From Tyzzerella sp. (GTDB taxonomy: Bacteria > Bacillota > Clostridia > Lachnospirales > Lachnospiraceae): DNA of 33,236 nucleotides. The notes beneath the pieces are model-generated. The model did not search any database and was not told the DNA's origin. It was given only the letters and a program-made list of their open reading frames with translations. The DNA lies in assembly GCA_017416155.1 (NCBI GenBank), contig JAFQDE010000002.1, positions 1-33,236 of the forward strand, written 5' to 3'. The position numbers were made by a program, and so were the translations under genes. Position 1 is the stretch's first letter, and each line of letters begins with the position of its first letter. Of the stretch, positions 7,562 to 16,001 are shown piece by piece.

Positions 7562-8317
7562 ATGAATCAGATTCGTAGAGAAAAAATACGAAAATACATT
7601 CAAGAAAAGGGTGCCGTATCTATCAAAGAACTCACTGAACTCTTTCCAGATGTGAGTGTTATGACCATTCATCGTGACCTTGCAAAATTGGAGGAGGAGA
7701 GACTGATTATCCGTACCAGGGGAGGTGCCATGGCATTGAATTACCATGGTGTGACCGAAGGAAAGCTTGAGACCAGAATGCAGAGTAATGTTGTGGAAAA
7801 ACGCGATATCGCTCAAAAGGCACTGGGGCTTATTTACACGGACAGTACGGTATTCTTTGACGCAGGGACTTCCTGCATGACATTAGCTCAGGCATTGCCT
7901 GATATTGAACTGAATATTTTTACTACGGCACCAAATATAGCAGTACAATTATCCCATTTAGTAAATCCTACGATTCATATGTGTGGAGGCACGCTGAACC
8001 GCGCAAACCAAGCGGTATCAGGTGCCAGCACACTGGCAATGTTGGAGCATATTAATATTGCAACAGCGTTTATCGGTGTTTCCGGTTATACGCCGGACGG
8101 TGGATTTACCTGTGGTAAGGAAGATGAGATGCAGGTAAAACGTCTCATTATGAAAAAAGCAGCTCGCAAGGTAATTCTTATGGACAGTTCCAAATGCGGA
8201 AAGATTTTCCCATATATGTTTGGGCAAATGGAAGATGTTGATTACGTCATCAGCGATGGAAACCTGCCAGAGGAATTTTTGAAACTTGCAGAAGAAGCGA
8301 ATGTAACTGTATTATAA
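7562..8317 (+). CDS. DeoR/GlpR-family transcriptional regulator
   Basis: 251 aa, normal length. An N-terminal winged helix-turn-helix (about 5-58, KIRKYIQEKGAVSIKELTEL, then MTIHRDLAKLEEE, then TRGGA) is followed by a DeoR C-terminal sensor domain (isomerase-like fold, DAGTSCMTLAQ near 100). This family normally senses sugar phosphates. It lies 22 bp after E1 and 15 bp before lplA, so it is probably cotranscribed with the dehydrogenase. Such placement suggests local control of this operon, and the phased TGTTAT operators at 1927 and 172 are its best candidate sites. That link is inferred, not shown. Confidence 0.88.
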   Translation: MNQIRREKIRKYIQEKGAVSIKELTELFPDVSVMTIHRDLAKLEEERLIIRTRGGAMALNYHGVTEGKLETRMQSNVVEKRDIAQKALGLIYTDSTVFFDAGTSCMTLAQALPDIELNIFTTAPNIAVQLSHLVNPTIHMCGGTLNRANQAVSGASTLAMLEHINIATAFIGVSGYTPDGGFTCGKEDEMQVKRLIMKKAARKVILMDSSKCGKIFPYMFGQMEDVDYVISDGNLPEEFLKLAEEANVTVL

Positions 8318-8332
8318 TCGAAAGGAAATCGT

Positions 8333-9346
8333 ATGAGGAATTATTTTGTAGAAAGCAACGAATATAATCCTTGGAAAAACCTGGCGATAGAAAAACACCT
8401 GGCTGACAGCGTTCAGTCAGGTGATTTATTATTCTATTTATGGCAAAACGACAAAACTGTTGTTATCGGACGCAACCAAAACGCACTCAGAGAGTGCAAG
8501 GCTGGGCTCTTGGAAGAAGACGGTGGCTATCTCGCTCGCAGAACTACCGGTGGCGGTGCGGTTTATCATGATATGGGCAATCTGTGTTTCACCTTTTTGG
8601 CTTCCCCGGAGCGCTATGACCTTGAGCGGCAGATGAAGGTGATTCAGATAGCATGTCGGAAGTTTGGTATTGAGACTGAGTTTTCAGGAAGAAATGATGT
8701 TATTACAAAAGATGGATATAAGTTCTCGGGAAATGCATTTTCGGTCAATAAGACATGTAAAATCCAACACGGGACATTGATGATAGATTTAGATAAAGAG
8801 AAGCTTTCGCGCTACTTGACTCCATCGGAGGAGAAGATGAAGGCGAAAGGCGTAAAATCAGTAGAGTCCAGAGTCTGTAATCTGAAAGACCTGAATGCAG
8901 AGATTACGGTTGAGGCAATGAAAATGGCACTTCTGGAAGCATTTACAGAAGTGTACGGCGAGTATGAACGAATCGGACTTGTGGAGGATGCAGATGCATG
9001 TACTTGTGCGGGATCGTGTGGTGTCGGCAATGTCAGAATATGTCGTTTAACAACGCAGGAGTTCCGTGAAATCTATGACTTATACGCATCCTGGGATTGG
9101 CGTTATGGCAAGTCGCCGGAGTGTGAAGTGGTTTACAGTAAACGTTTTTCATGGGGTGAAGTGCAGGTGCATCTGAAACTGAAAAACCTGTATATTGAAG
9201 AGTGTAAAGTGTATTCGGATTCGTTAGATGCGGAATTCCCGGATAAATTAGAAAAAGTGCTCCACAATCAGCGGTTCGACATGAAAGATGTGGAAACTGA
9301 TGATGAAAAAATAAGTGAGGTAATAAAATGGTTGGCGCAGGAGTAA
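8333..9346 (+). CDS. lplA: lipoate-protein ligase A
   Basis: 337 aa. LplA activates free lipoate with ATP and attaches it to the lysine of lipoyl domains, here presumably K43 and K161 of the E2 in the same operon. Visible features: the RRTTGGGAVYHD signature (about 69-80), GRNDV and the TKDGYKFSGNAF lysine region, and a C-terminal accessory domain (about 250-337). Between the two lies an unusual cysteine cluster (C223, C225, C229, C237) not expected in typical LplA. The start follows GAAAGGAAA by a few bases. It is the last gene of the operon, and its stop codon lies in the loop of the terminator at 9335-9358. Confidence 0.92.
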   Translation: MRNYFVESNEYNPWKNLAIEKHLADSVQSGDLLFYLWQNDKTVVIGRNQNALRECKAGLLEEDGGYLARRTTGGGAVYHDMGNLCFTFLASPERYDLERQMKVIQIACRKFGIETEFSGRNDVITKDGYKFSGNAFSVNKTCKIQHGTLMIDLDKEKLSRYLTPSEEKMKAKGVKSVESRVCNLKDLNAEITVEAMKMALLEAFTEVYGEYERIGLVEDADACTCAGSCGVGNVRICRLTTQEFREIYDLYASWDWRYGKSPECEVVYSKRFSWGEVQVHLKLKNLYIEECKVYSDSLDAEFPDKLEKVLHNQRFDMKDVETDDEKISEVIKWLAQE

Positions 9347-9358
9347 TCCTGCGCTTTT
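9335..9358 (+). terminator. rho-independent terminator overlapping the lplA 3' end
   Basis: Stem GCGCAGGA (9335-9342) with TCCTGCGC (9347-9354), loop GTAA, then TTTT. The stem encodes the last codons of lplA and the loop holds the stop codon. Confidence 0.85.
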
Positions 9359-9371
9359 CAAAAAGAAGAAA

Positions 9372-9390
9372 ATTGTATACAATTATACAA
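9372..9390. promoter_or_regulatory. palindromic operator candidate upstream of the TAXI TRAP genes
   Basis: Perfect 12-bp palindrome ATTGTATACAAT (9372-9383), also part of the inverted repeat TTGTATA-N4-TATACAA (9373-9390). It lies 17 bp upstream of the -35 box. TTGTATAC-type palindromes are common for GntR-family regulators, but no such regulator is encoded here. Confidence 0.5.
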
Positions 9391-9406
9391 ACATACAAAA
9401 AAGGTA

Positions 9407-9435
9407 TTGAAATATATGGAAAATGGTGATAGAAT
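9407..9435 (+). promoter_or_regulatory. promoter of the TAXI TRAP operon
   Basis: TTGAAA (9407-9412), 17-bp spacer, TAGAAT (9430-9435). A GGGAG ribosome binding site and the start codon at 9472 follow. Confidence 0.7.
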
Positions 9436-9471
9436 TTCTCATAAGATTATTAATAAAGGGAGAGATTTATT

Positions 9472-10455
9472 ATGAAGAAGAGATTACTTTCACTTTTGCT
9501 TGTAGTTGTGTTTGTGTTTGCACTTGTTGCATGTGGTAACACAGATGGAGACGGAGAAAAGAAAAAATCTACAAAAATGACAATGGGTACAGGTGGTACA
9601 GCAGGTACATATTATGGTTACGGCGGAGTTCTTGGACAATATATTAAGAACAAAGCAGGTATCGAAGTAACAGTTGTTTCTACAGACGGTTCTAAGGCTA
9701 ACATCCAAGGTATTGATGCAGGTAACTATCAGCTTGGTACAGTTCAATCTGACGTTATGGCATACGCTTGGGAAGGAACTCGTGCATTTAAAGAAGATGG
9801 AAAAGTGGATTCATTCCGCGTAGTTGCAGGTCTTTACGCAGAATCTGTACAACTTATTACAATGAAAAAAGATATTAAAACAGTTGCTGACTTAAAGGGT
9901 AAAACAGTTTCTATTGGTGCTCCTGGTTCAGGTGTGTACTTCAATGCAATTGACGTACTTGAAGCAGCAGGTCTTTCAGAAAAAGATATCAAACCACAGT
10001 ATCAGTCATTCGCTGACAGTACAGATGCTCTTAAAGATGGAAAAATTGATGCTGCATTTATCGTAGCAGGTGCTCCAACTCCGGCTATCACAGAGCTTTG
10101 CACAACAAACGATGCATATTTAGTACCAATCGATGGTGCTGTTTCTAAGAAACTTATGGATTCTTGCCCATTCTATACAGAATATGTGATTCCAGCAGGA
10201 ACATACGAAGGACAAGATAAAGACGTAACAACAGTTACGGTAAAGGCTACATTGATTGTAAGTGCTTCAGCAACAGAAGAAGATGTTTACAATTTAACAG
10301 CAGCTATCTTTGATAACATCGATGCGATTAAAGCAGAAAACGGAAAAGGTGCAGAACTTAGCGTCGAAAACGCTACAAGTGGTATGACAGTTCCATTCCA
10401 CAAAGGAGCAGCTAAGTATTTCAAAGAAAAAGGCGTTGAAGTTGAAGCAAAATAA
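9472..10455 (+). CDS. TAXI-family TRAP transporter solute receptor (lipoprotein)
   Basis: 327 aa. It captures a substrate outside the membrane and delivers it to the fused TRAP permease encoded next. The N-terminus is a lipoprotein signal (MKKRLLSLLLVVVFVFALVA followed by C21), so it is anchored to the outer face of the membrane. The mature part begins MTMGTGGTAGTYYGYGGVLG and continues with DLKGKTVSIGAPGSG, both hallmarks of TAXI (NMT1-like) receptors. The substrate is not readable; studied TAXI receptors mostly bind dicarboxylates or amino acids such as glutamate. A 12-bp hairpin separates it from the permease gene and may keep receptor expression higher. Confidence 0.9.
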   Translation: MKKRLLSLLLVVVFVFALVACGNTDGDGEKKKSTKMTMGTGGTAGTYYGYGGVLGQYIKNKAGIEVTVVSTDGSKANIQGIDAGNYQLGTVQSDVMAYAWEGTRAFKEDGKVDSFRVVAGLYAESVQLITMKKDIKTVADLKGKTVSIGAPGSGVYFNAIDVLEAAGLSEKDIKPQYQSFADSTDALKDGKIDAAFIVAGAPTPAITELCTTNDAYLVPIDGAVSKKLMDSCPFYTEYVIPAGTYEGQDKDVTTVTVKATLIVSASATEEDVYNLTAAIFDNIDAIKAENGKGAELSVENATSGMTVPFHKGAAKYFKEKGVEVEAK

Positions 10456-10473
10456 GCGTAGTAATGATTTCTT

Positions 10474-10500
10474 TGGCTGTGGCGAAATTCGTCGCAGCCA
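10474..10500 (+). terminator. intercistronic hairpin (attenuator or mRNA-stabiliser)
   Basis: A 12-bp stem from TGGCTGTGGCGA (10474-10485) and TCGTCGCAGCCA (10489-10500) with loop AAT and two G-U pairs. Only TTT follows, so it is a weak terminator at most. Such hairpins between receptor and permease genes often set their expression ratio. Confidence 0.5.
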
Positions 10501-10523
10501 TTTCAATGTAACAGGAGGTATCT

Positions 10524-12476
10524 ATGAATTTTTTTAAGAAAAAAGTTGCCACAGGACAACCGACAGAAGCAATGGATTTAGATGCAGTAATGAAGAAATT
10601 TGACCGTGAGTCCAATGTTCGTGTGTGGGAAGGTGTTCCGAGAATTCTAGTGAGTATTGTTTTGGCAACATTTGCTCTATTCTGTATTTATGTGACACTT
10701 TTCACCAGCTGGTTGGAGGAGATTCGTCTCACGTCATTTATGGCATTTATCATACTCATCGGTTATCTTGTGTTTCCAGTGAAAAAGGGACAGCAGAAGG
10801 TTAATTCAATGCCATGGTACGATTGGATACTCATGATTCTTGGTACAGGATCGTTCCTGTATTTCACATGTAATGCAATGAGCATTATTCAGCAGGGAAG
10901 TAGATTTGATTTTTATCAGGTGATTATCGGTATTGTTGGTGTACTTTCTTTGGCAGAGGTGTGTCGTCGAAGCGTAGGACTTCCAATTTTGTTTGTGGCA
11001 GGTGCGCTCTTAATCTATGCGCTTATTGTATTGCCTAACCCAACACTTAGTGGAAAACTTACATATATGATTTCTTACTTGTTCTACAGCAAGGAAGGTA
11101 TCTTATCAACACCGGTTAATGTGTGTTCGAAATTTATTGTCGTATTTATTATATTTGGTTCTTTTTTGGAGAGAACAGGTATTGCAGACTTTTTCATTAA
11201 TATTTCAAATGCAGTTGTAGGTGGATTCTCGGGTGGTCCTGCGAAGGTTGCCGTAGTTGCAAGTGCAATGGAAGGTATGGTTTCCGGTTCTTCTGTAGCA
11301 AATACAGTTGGTTCCGGTTCGGTTACAATTCCTCTTATGAAGAAAACAGGATACAAACCGGAGTTTGCAGCGGCAGCAGAGGCATCCGCTTCTACAGGTG
11401 GTCAGATTATGCCACCGATTATGGGTGCTGCAGCATTCTTAATGGCTGACTATGTTGGTGTTCCTTACAGTAATATCGTAGTTCGTGCGATTCTACCGGC
11501 AGTACTTTATTTTGCAGGTATCTTTATCGCAGTACATTTGGAGGCGAAGAAAGAGGGTCTTCGCGGATTGACAAAAGAAGAGTTACCTAAGATTCTTCCA
11601 CTTCTTAAGAAGGTGTATTTGCTAATACCATTGATTCTATTAATTTACTTAGTAGGAACCAGCCAACGTTCGATTCAATACGCAGCGGCGATTGCGATTG
11701 TTGCAGCGATTATCGTAAGTCTTTTTAATAAGGAAAATCGTATTACACCAAAGAAAATATTCGAGGCGCTTGCAGCAGGTGGTCAGGGTATGATTACAGT
11801 TGCGGCAGCTTGTGGTGTAGCAGGTATTATTGCAGGAACGATTACTATGACAGGTCTTGCAAACATGATGATTAACGGTATTGTTCAGTTGGCAGGAAAC
11901 CAGGTGATTATTGCATTATTCCTTACAATGCTTTGTTGCATCGTTCTCGGTATGGGTGTTCCGACAACAGCAAACTACTGTATTATGGCGGCAACTTGTG
12001 CTCCGATTTTGATTCGTATGGGTGTTCCGGCATTGGCGGCACATTTCTTCGTATTCTACTTTGGTATCGTGGCAGACTTGACGCCACCGGTAGCATTGGC
12101 AGCTTACGCAGGTGCGGCAATTGCTCAGGCAAATCCGATGAAGACAGCATTTACGGCAACAAAGCTTGCAATTGGTGCGTTTATCGTACCGTATGTATTT
12201 GCACTTAACCCTGCAATGCTCTTTATCGATACAACAGTAGGCGAGGTAGCATTAATTTGTATCACCTCACTCGTAGGAATTTTTGCAGTTTCATCTGCGC
12301 TTGAGGGTTATTTCTTACATCATATGAGATGGTATGAGAGAATCGTGTGTGTAATTGGTGGCTTGTTGCTCATCTATCCAGGTATAGTTACAGACGCAAT
12401 TGGTCTTGGAATGGTGGCAGTTGTTTTTGTTGCACAGATTCTGACAAAAAAGAAAAGCGTAAATGTTATGTCATAG
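10524..12476 (+). CDS. TRAP transporter permease, fused 4TM/12TM
   Basis: 650 aa, the usual length for the fused small (DctQ-like) and large (DctM-like) membrane subunits that go with TAXI receptors. The N-terminal roughly 50 residues are cytoplasmic, followed by about four hydrophobic helices (50-190) and then a DctM-type core with GGFSGGPAKVAVVASAMEG, SGSSVANTVGSG and ASASTGGQIMPPIMGAAAFL, typical of TRAP large subunits. It uses an ion gradient rather than ATP. AGGAGGT lies upstream of the start. The downstream terminator at 12501 closes this operon. Confidence 0.92.
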   Translation: MNFFKKKVATGQPTEAMDLDAVMKKFDRESNVRVWEGVPRILVSIVLATFALFCIYVTLFTSWLEEIRLTSFMAFIILIGYLVFPVKKGQQKVNSMPWYDWILMILGTGSFLYFTCNAMSIIQQGSRFDFYQVIIGIVGVLSLAEVCRRSVGLPILFVAGALLIYALIVLPNPTLSGKLTYMISYLFYSKEGILSTPVNVCSKFIVVFIIFGSFLERTGIADFFINISNAVVGGFSGGPAKVAVVASAMEGMVSGSSVANTVGSGSVTIPLMKKTGYKPEFAAAAEASASTGGQIMPPIMGAAAFLMADYVGVPYSNIVVRAILPAVLYFAGIFIAVHLEAKKEGLRGLTKEELPKILPLLKKVYLLIPLILLIYLVGTSQRSIQYAAAIAIVAAIIVSLFNKENRITPKKIFEALAAGGQGMITVAAACGVAGIIAGTITMTGLANMMINGIVQLAGNQVIIALFLTMLCCIVLGMGVPTTANYCIMAATCAPILIRMGVPALAAHFFVFYFGIVADLTPPVALAAYAGAAIAQANPMKTAFTATKLAIGAFIVPYVFALNPAMLFIDTTVGEVALICITSLVGIFAVSSALEGYFLHHMRWYERIVCVIGGLLLIYPGIVTDAIGLGMVAVVFVAQILTKKKSVNVMS

Positions 12477-12500
12477 AGATGGATTTTGTAATCTGTTAGT

Positions 12501-12533
12501 AGGCTTCCGCTTTGGCGGGAGCTTTCTTTTTGT
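12501..12533 (+). terminator. rho-independent terminator after the TAXI TRAP operon
   Basis: Stem AGGCTTCCGC (12501-12510) with GCGGGAGCTT (12515-12524, two G-U pairs), loop TTTG, followed by TCTTTTTG. Confidence 0.85.
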
Positions 12534-12545
12534 GTAGTATAACTG

Positions 12546-12575
12546 AAAGTCCCTATTTTGGACTTTTTTCTTTTG
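12546..12575 (+). terminator. second hairpin terminator upstream of the MFS gene
   Basis: Stem AAAGTCC (12546-12552) and GGACTTT (12560-12566), loop CTATTTT, then a T-rich tract. It overlaps the -35 region of the next promoter, so it could also act as a short attenuating structure. Confidence 0.55.
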
Positions 12576-12606
12576 GTTTCTCTGAAAAGTATGTTATACT
12601 ACATAC
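12573..12606 (+). promoter_or_regulatory. promoter of the MFS gene with an inverted repeat around the -10 box
   Basis: TTGGTT (12573-12578), 16-bp spacer, extended -10 TGT-TATACT (12595-12600). GTATGT (12589-12594) and ACATAC (12601-12606) form a perfect inverted repeat that brackets the -10 hexamer, as expected for a repressor site. Confidence 0.6.
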
Positions 12607-12632
12607 AAATGTTGCAATTTCAGGAGGGTATT

Positions 12633-13916
12633 ATGAAATTAAATTATAAGAGAACCATTTTAATTGGCCTTGCATTCTTAACCATCAGTGCGTTTTGGCA
12701 AATGTACGACAACGTGATTCCATTGATTCTTAAGAACACATTCGGTCTCGGTGAGACTGTGACCGGAGTCATTATGGCAGCGGATAACGTGCTTGCGCTT
12801 TTCTTGCTTCCGATTTTCGGTGCGTTATCTGATAAAGTGAAGACCCCGATTGGTCGCAGAATGCCGTTTATTTTAGGCGGAACTGCATTGGCATTTGTAT
12901 TTATTATGTTATTGCCATTCGCAGATCATACCGAGAATCTGATTTTGTTTGTAGTAGGACTTTTTGTCCTTCTCCTTGCCATGGGAACATATCGATCACC
13001 GGCAGTGGCACTTATGCCTGATTTGACACCAAAGGTGCTTCGTAGTAAAGCAAATGCAATCATTAATTTGATGGGCGCAGTTGGTGGTGTGTTTACATTA
13101 ATCATGATTAAAATATTAGTGGGAAAAGGTGACAGACCGAATTACTATCCACTTTTCACGGCAGTTGGAATATTGATGGTAGTTGGTGTAATTGTGCTTT
13201 TCTTTACTATCAAAGAAAACAAATTGCGCAAAGAGGTCGGCGTAGAGAGTGAGGCAGAGATAGAAGAAGATGTTTCGGATGATGCAAAGGTATCGGGACC
13301 GCTTCCGAAGGATGTAAAGAAGAGTCTTATTTTTATCCTGATGTCTGTTGCATTCTGGTTTATCGCATACAACGCGGTTACCACTGCATTTTCACGCTAT
13401 GCAACGCATGTGTGGGGATTAGAAGGCGGCGGTTATGCTGACTGTCTTATGATAGCGACTGTTGCAGCGATTATCAGTTACATTCCGATTGGTGCTATAT
13501 CCAGTAAAATAGGACGTAAGAAAACCATTCAAATCGGTATTGTGTTACTCGGAAGCTGTTTCCTTGTAGCAGCACTTTATCCTACATATCATGTGACAAT
13601 GGTAATCTTTTTTGCAATTATCGGTTTTGCATGGGCAGCAATCGGGGTAAACTCTTATCCGATGGTTGTTGAGATGAGTAAAGCAGGAGATGTTGGGAAA
13701 TACACAGGGTTATACTATACATTTTCAATGGCAGCGCAGGTAATTACACCGATTCTCTCAGGAGCACTTTTGGAGCATGTTTCTTATAGAACCTTGTTCC
13801 CGTACTCTGTGACATTCTGTGTACTTGCATTTATCACGATGAGCCAGGTAAAACACGGCGATTCCAAACCGATTCCGAAAAAAGACATTTTGGAAAATCT
13901 GGATGTAGATGATTAA
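12633..13916 (+). CDS. MFS transporter, probable sugar permease (SLC45/sucrose-transporter-like)
   Basis: 427 aa from the ATG at 12633, preceded by CAGGAGGG; an in-frame upstream codon at 12558 lies before the promoter and is rejected. About twelve hydrophobic helices are visible. The loop LSDKVKTPIGRRMPFILGG between helices 2 and 3 is the MFS signature, and TYRSPAVALMPDLTPK with LRSKANAIINLMG is characteristic of the SLC45-like glycoside/sugar branch. A charged cytoplasmic loop (EVGVESEAEIEEDVSDDAK) splits the two six-helix halves. Substrate inferred only as a sugar or glycoside. The phosphodiesterase gene follows 18 bp later, so they are likely cotranscribed. Confidence 0.85.
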   Translation: MKLNYKRTILIGLAFLTISAFWQMYDNVIPLILKNTFGLGETVTGVIMAADNVLALFLLPIFGALSDKVKTPIGRRMPFILGGTALAFVFIMLLPFADHTENLILFVVGLFVLLLAMGTYRSPAVALMPDLTPKVLRSKANAIINLMGAVGGVFTLIMIKILVGKGDRPNYYPLFTAVGILMVVGVIVLFFTIKENKLRKEVGVESEAEIEEDVSDDAKVSGPLPKDVKKSLIFILMSVAFWFIAYNAVTTAFSRYATHVWGLEGGGYADCLMIATVAAIISYIPIGAISSKIGRKKTIQIGIVLLGSCFLVAALYPTYHVTMVIFFAIIGFAWAAIGVNSYPMVVEMSKAGDVGKYTGLYYTFSMAAQVITPILSGALLEHVSYRTLFPYSVTFCVLAFITMSQVKHGDSKPIPKKDILENLDVDD

Positions 13917-13934
13917 ATATAGAAGGTAATTTTT

Positions 13935-14738
13935 ATGATGATTTTGATTATTGTTTTAGCTGTTTTGGCGAGTTTATATTTGTTCTTGGTTGCACCGCGT
14001 ATGTTTGGAAAACCGGACCGCAGTGTGTTGATGGGCGTACACTATGCCCATAGAGGATTATTTGACAATGAGTCAGATGCACCGGAAAATTCACTGAGCG
14101 CGATGCGGAAAGCAGTGAAGGCCGGATATGGAATCGAATTCGATGTGCAGCTTACTAAGGATGATGTTCCGGTGGTTTTCCATGACGCCTCTTTAAAGCG
14201 TATGTGTGGTGTGGATGGGAAAATTTGGGAATATACATTGGAAGAATTAAAGAACATGAAATTGGCAAAATCTAATGAAACGATTCCAACCCTGGAGCAG
14301 GTGCTTCGAGTTGTGGATGGCAAGGTTCCGCTTATCGTTGAATACAAGATGGATCGAGTGGATACCAAGGTGTGTGAATTTGGAAATGCACTGTTGGAAA
14401 AATATGAGGGCGTGTACTGTATCGAGTCCTTTCATCCGTTTGCAGTAAAATGGTATCGTAAACATCGTCCGGATGTGATTCGTGGACAATTATCGCAAGA
14501 TTTTTCAGAAACAGACTATAAAGGAATTCAGTACTGGGCAATGACACATTTGTTACTTAATTTCTTGGCAAGACCGGATTTTATTGCTTACAACCATAAG
14601 GACAAGGATATTTTTTCGCGACGCCTGTGCGCGCAGTTAGGAGCACTGTCGGTTGCATGGACAATTAAAAACAGGAAACAATATGAAGAAGCAAAACCAT
14701 ATTTTGACTTAGTAATATTTGACAGTTTTATTCTCTAG
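13935..14738 (+). CDS. membrane-anchored glycerophosphodiester phosphodiesterase
   Basis: 267 aa. It hydrolyses glycerophosphodiesters to glycerol-3-phosphate and an alcohol. A single N-terminal hydrophobic helix (about 2-20) anchors it. The GDPD motifs are complete: HRG (from H39), APENS (E51), the metal site EFDVQLTKD and the second catalytic histidine in VVFHDASL; the C-terminal half has VEYKM, SFHP and AWTIKN. The family is common in Bacillota, where it may recycle phospholipid head groups or lipoteichoic acid fragments. Two adjacent ATGs (13935 and 13938) are possible starts. Confidence 0.88.
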   Translation: MMILIIVLAVLASLYLFLVAPRMFGKPDRSVLMGVHYAHRGLFDNESDAPENSLSAMRKAVKAGYGIEFDVQLTKDDVPVVFHDASLKRMCGVDGKIWEYTLEELKNMKLAKSNETIPTLEQVLRVVDGKVPLIVEYKMDRVDTKVCEFGNALLEKYEGVYCIESFHPFAVKWYRKHRPDVIRGQLSQDFSETDYKGIQYWAMTHLLLNFLARPDFIAYNHKDKDIFSRRLCAQLGALSVAWTIKNRKQYEEAKPYFDLVIFDSFIL

Positions 14739-14753
14739 AGGATATGTTATAAT
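14719..14753 (+). promoter_or_regulatory. probable promoter of the flavodiiron gene
   Basis: TTGACA (14719-14724) and TATAAT (14748-14753) are both perfect hexamers but 23 bp apart. With an 18-bp spacer the -10 would be TATGTT (14743-14748). The elements overlap the end of the preceding ORF. GAGGAGG and the start codon follow. Confidence 0.45.
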
Positions 14754-14783
14754 GAGACTTTAAAGAAACGAGGAGGACAACAC

Positions 14784-15944
14784 ATGAAGGACGTGACAAT
14801 TACAGATTCTATTTTATATGTAGGTGTAGATGATAAGACGATTGATTTGTTTGAGAGTCAGTATGAGGTTCCAAATGGAATATCATATAACTCTTATGTG
14901 ATTTTAGATGAACGGGTTGCCTTGATGGACACCGTTGATGCGAGAGGCACGGCGGAATGGCTTGTGAATTTGGACAAGGTACTGGCTGGGAGAAGCATCG
15001 ATTACTTAGTGGTTTCTCACATGGAGCCGGATCATGCAGGAAATATTAAGAATCTTATTGACAGATATCCGAAAATGCAGATTGTGGGAAATGCAAAGAC
15101 ATTTGCCATGATTCCTCAATTCTTTGATGTGGATATTACAGACCGCAGTGTCATTGTCAAAGAAGGCGACACATTGAGTCTTGGAAAACATACACTTCAG
15201 TTCTTTATGGCTCCGATGGTACATTGGCCAGAGGTTATGGTGGCTTATGAGCAATCTGAGAAGATTTTATTCTCAGCAGATGGATTTGGTAAATTCGGTG
15301 CGTTGGATATAGACGAAGCTTGGACATGTGAGGCAAGAAGATATTACTTCAATATCGTTGGGAAATATGGTGCACAGGTACAAGCATTACTTAAGAAGGC
15401 GGCAGCACTTGATATTCAGATGATTTGTCCTCTTCACGGACCAATCCTGAAAGAAGATTTGGGATACTATATTGGAAAATACGACCTATGGAGCAAATAT
15501 GAACCAGAAGATGAAGGTGTGTTTATTGCTTACGCATCTATTCATGGAAATACAGCAAAAGCTGCAAAGAAACTTGCTGAGATGCTGGAAGTAAAAGGCG
15601 CAAAGCGTGTTGCTATCGCAGACCTTGCAAGAGATGATATGGCAGAAGCAGTGGAAGATGCGTTCCGTCATGATAAGCTTGTTGTGGCATGTTCAACCTA
15701 TGATGGCGGATTATTCCCATGTATGGAAGACTTCTTATCTCATTTAAAAGCAAAGAATTTCCAAAAGCGTACGGTTGCACTTTTGGAAAATGGTAGCTGG
15801 GCACCAATGGCAGCGAAGAAGATGAGAGAATATCTTGAAGGAATGAAAGAGATTACAATCTGCGAGCCTGTTGTGACGATTAAGTCTGCGATGAAAGAGG
15901 ATACTTTGAAAGTGATGGAAGAGTTGGCAGAGAAGTTAGTATAA
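14784..15944 (+). CDS. fprA: flavodiiron protein (FprA-type oxygen/NO reductase)
   Basis: 386 aa, normal for class A. It reduces O2 to water or NO to N2O, protecting anaerobes from oxidative or nitrosative stress, with electrons supplied by rubredoxin or a related carrier. The N-terminal metallo-beta-lactamase domain (about 1-250) carries the diiron ligands H79-x-E81-x-D83-H84, a histidine in MVHWPEVM, an aspartate in SADGFGKFG and a histidine in CPLHGPIL. The C-terminal flavodoxin domain (about 253-386) begins IAYASIHGNTAKAAK, the FMN phosphate loop, and has STYDGGLFPCM. No fused rubredoxin or flavin reductase domain is present. Its own terminator at 15952 makes it monocistronic. Confidence 0.93.
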   Translation: MKDVTITDSILYVGVDDKTIDLFESQYEVPNGISYNSYVILDERVALMDTVDARGTAEWLVNLDKVLAGRSIDYLVVSHMEPDHAGNIKNLIDRYPKMQIVGNAKTFAMIPQFFDVDITDRSVIVKEGDTLSLGKHTLQFFMAPMVHWPEVMVAYEQSEKILFSADGFGKFGALDIDEAWTCEARRYYFNIVGKYGAQVQALLKKAAALDIQMICPLHGPILKEDLGYYIGKYDLWSKYEPEDEGVFIAYASIHGNTAKAAKKLAEMLEVKGAKRVAIADLARDDMAEAVEDAFRHDKLVVACSTYDGGLFPCMEDFLSHLKAKNFQKRTVALLENGSWAPMAAKKMREYLEGMKEITICEPVVTIKSAMKEDTLKVMEELAEKLV

Positions 15945-15951
15945 GATGAGT

Positions 15952-15977
15952 AAAGGTCCTGTATTCAGGACCTTTTT
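15952..15977 (+). terminator. rho-independent terminator after fprA
   Basis: Perfect 10-bp stem AAAGGTCCTG / CAGGACCTTT with loop TATT, then TT and C. Confidence 0.9.
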
Positions 15978-16001
15978 CTAGAGAAATTTCAAAAAAAGCA
16001 G

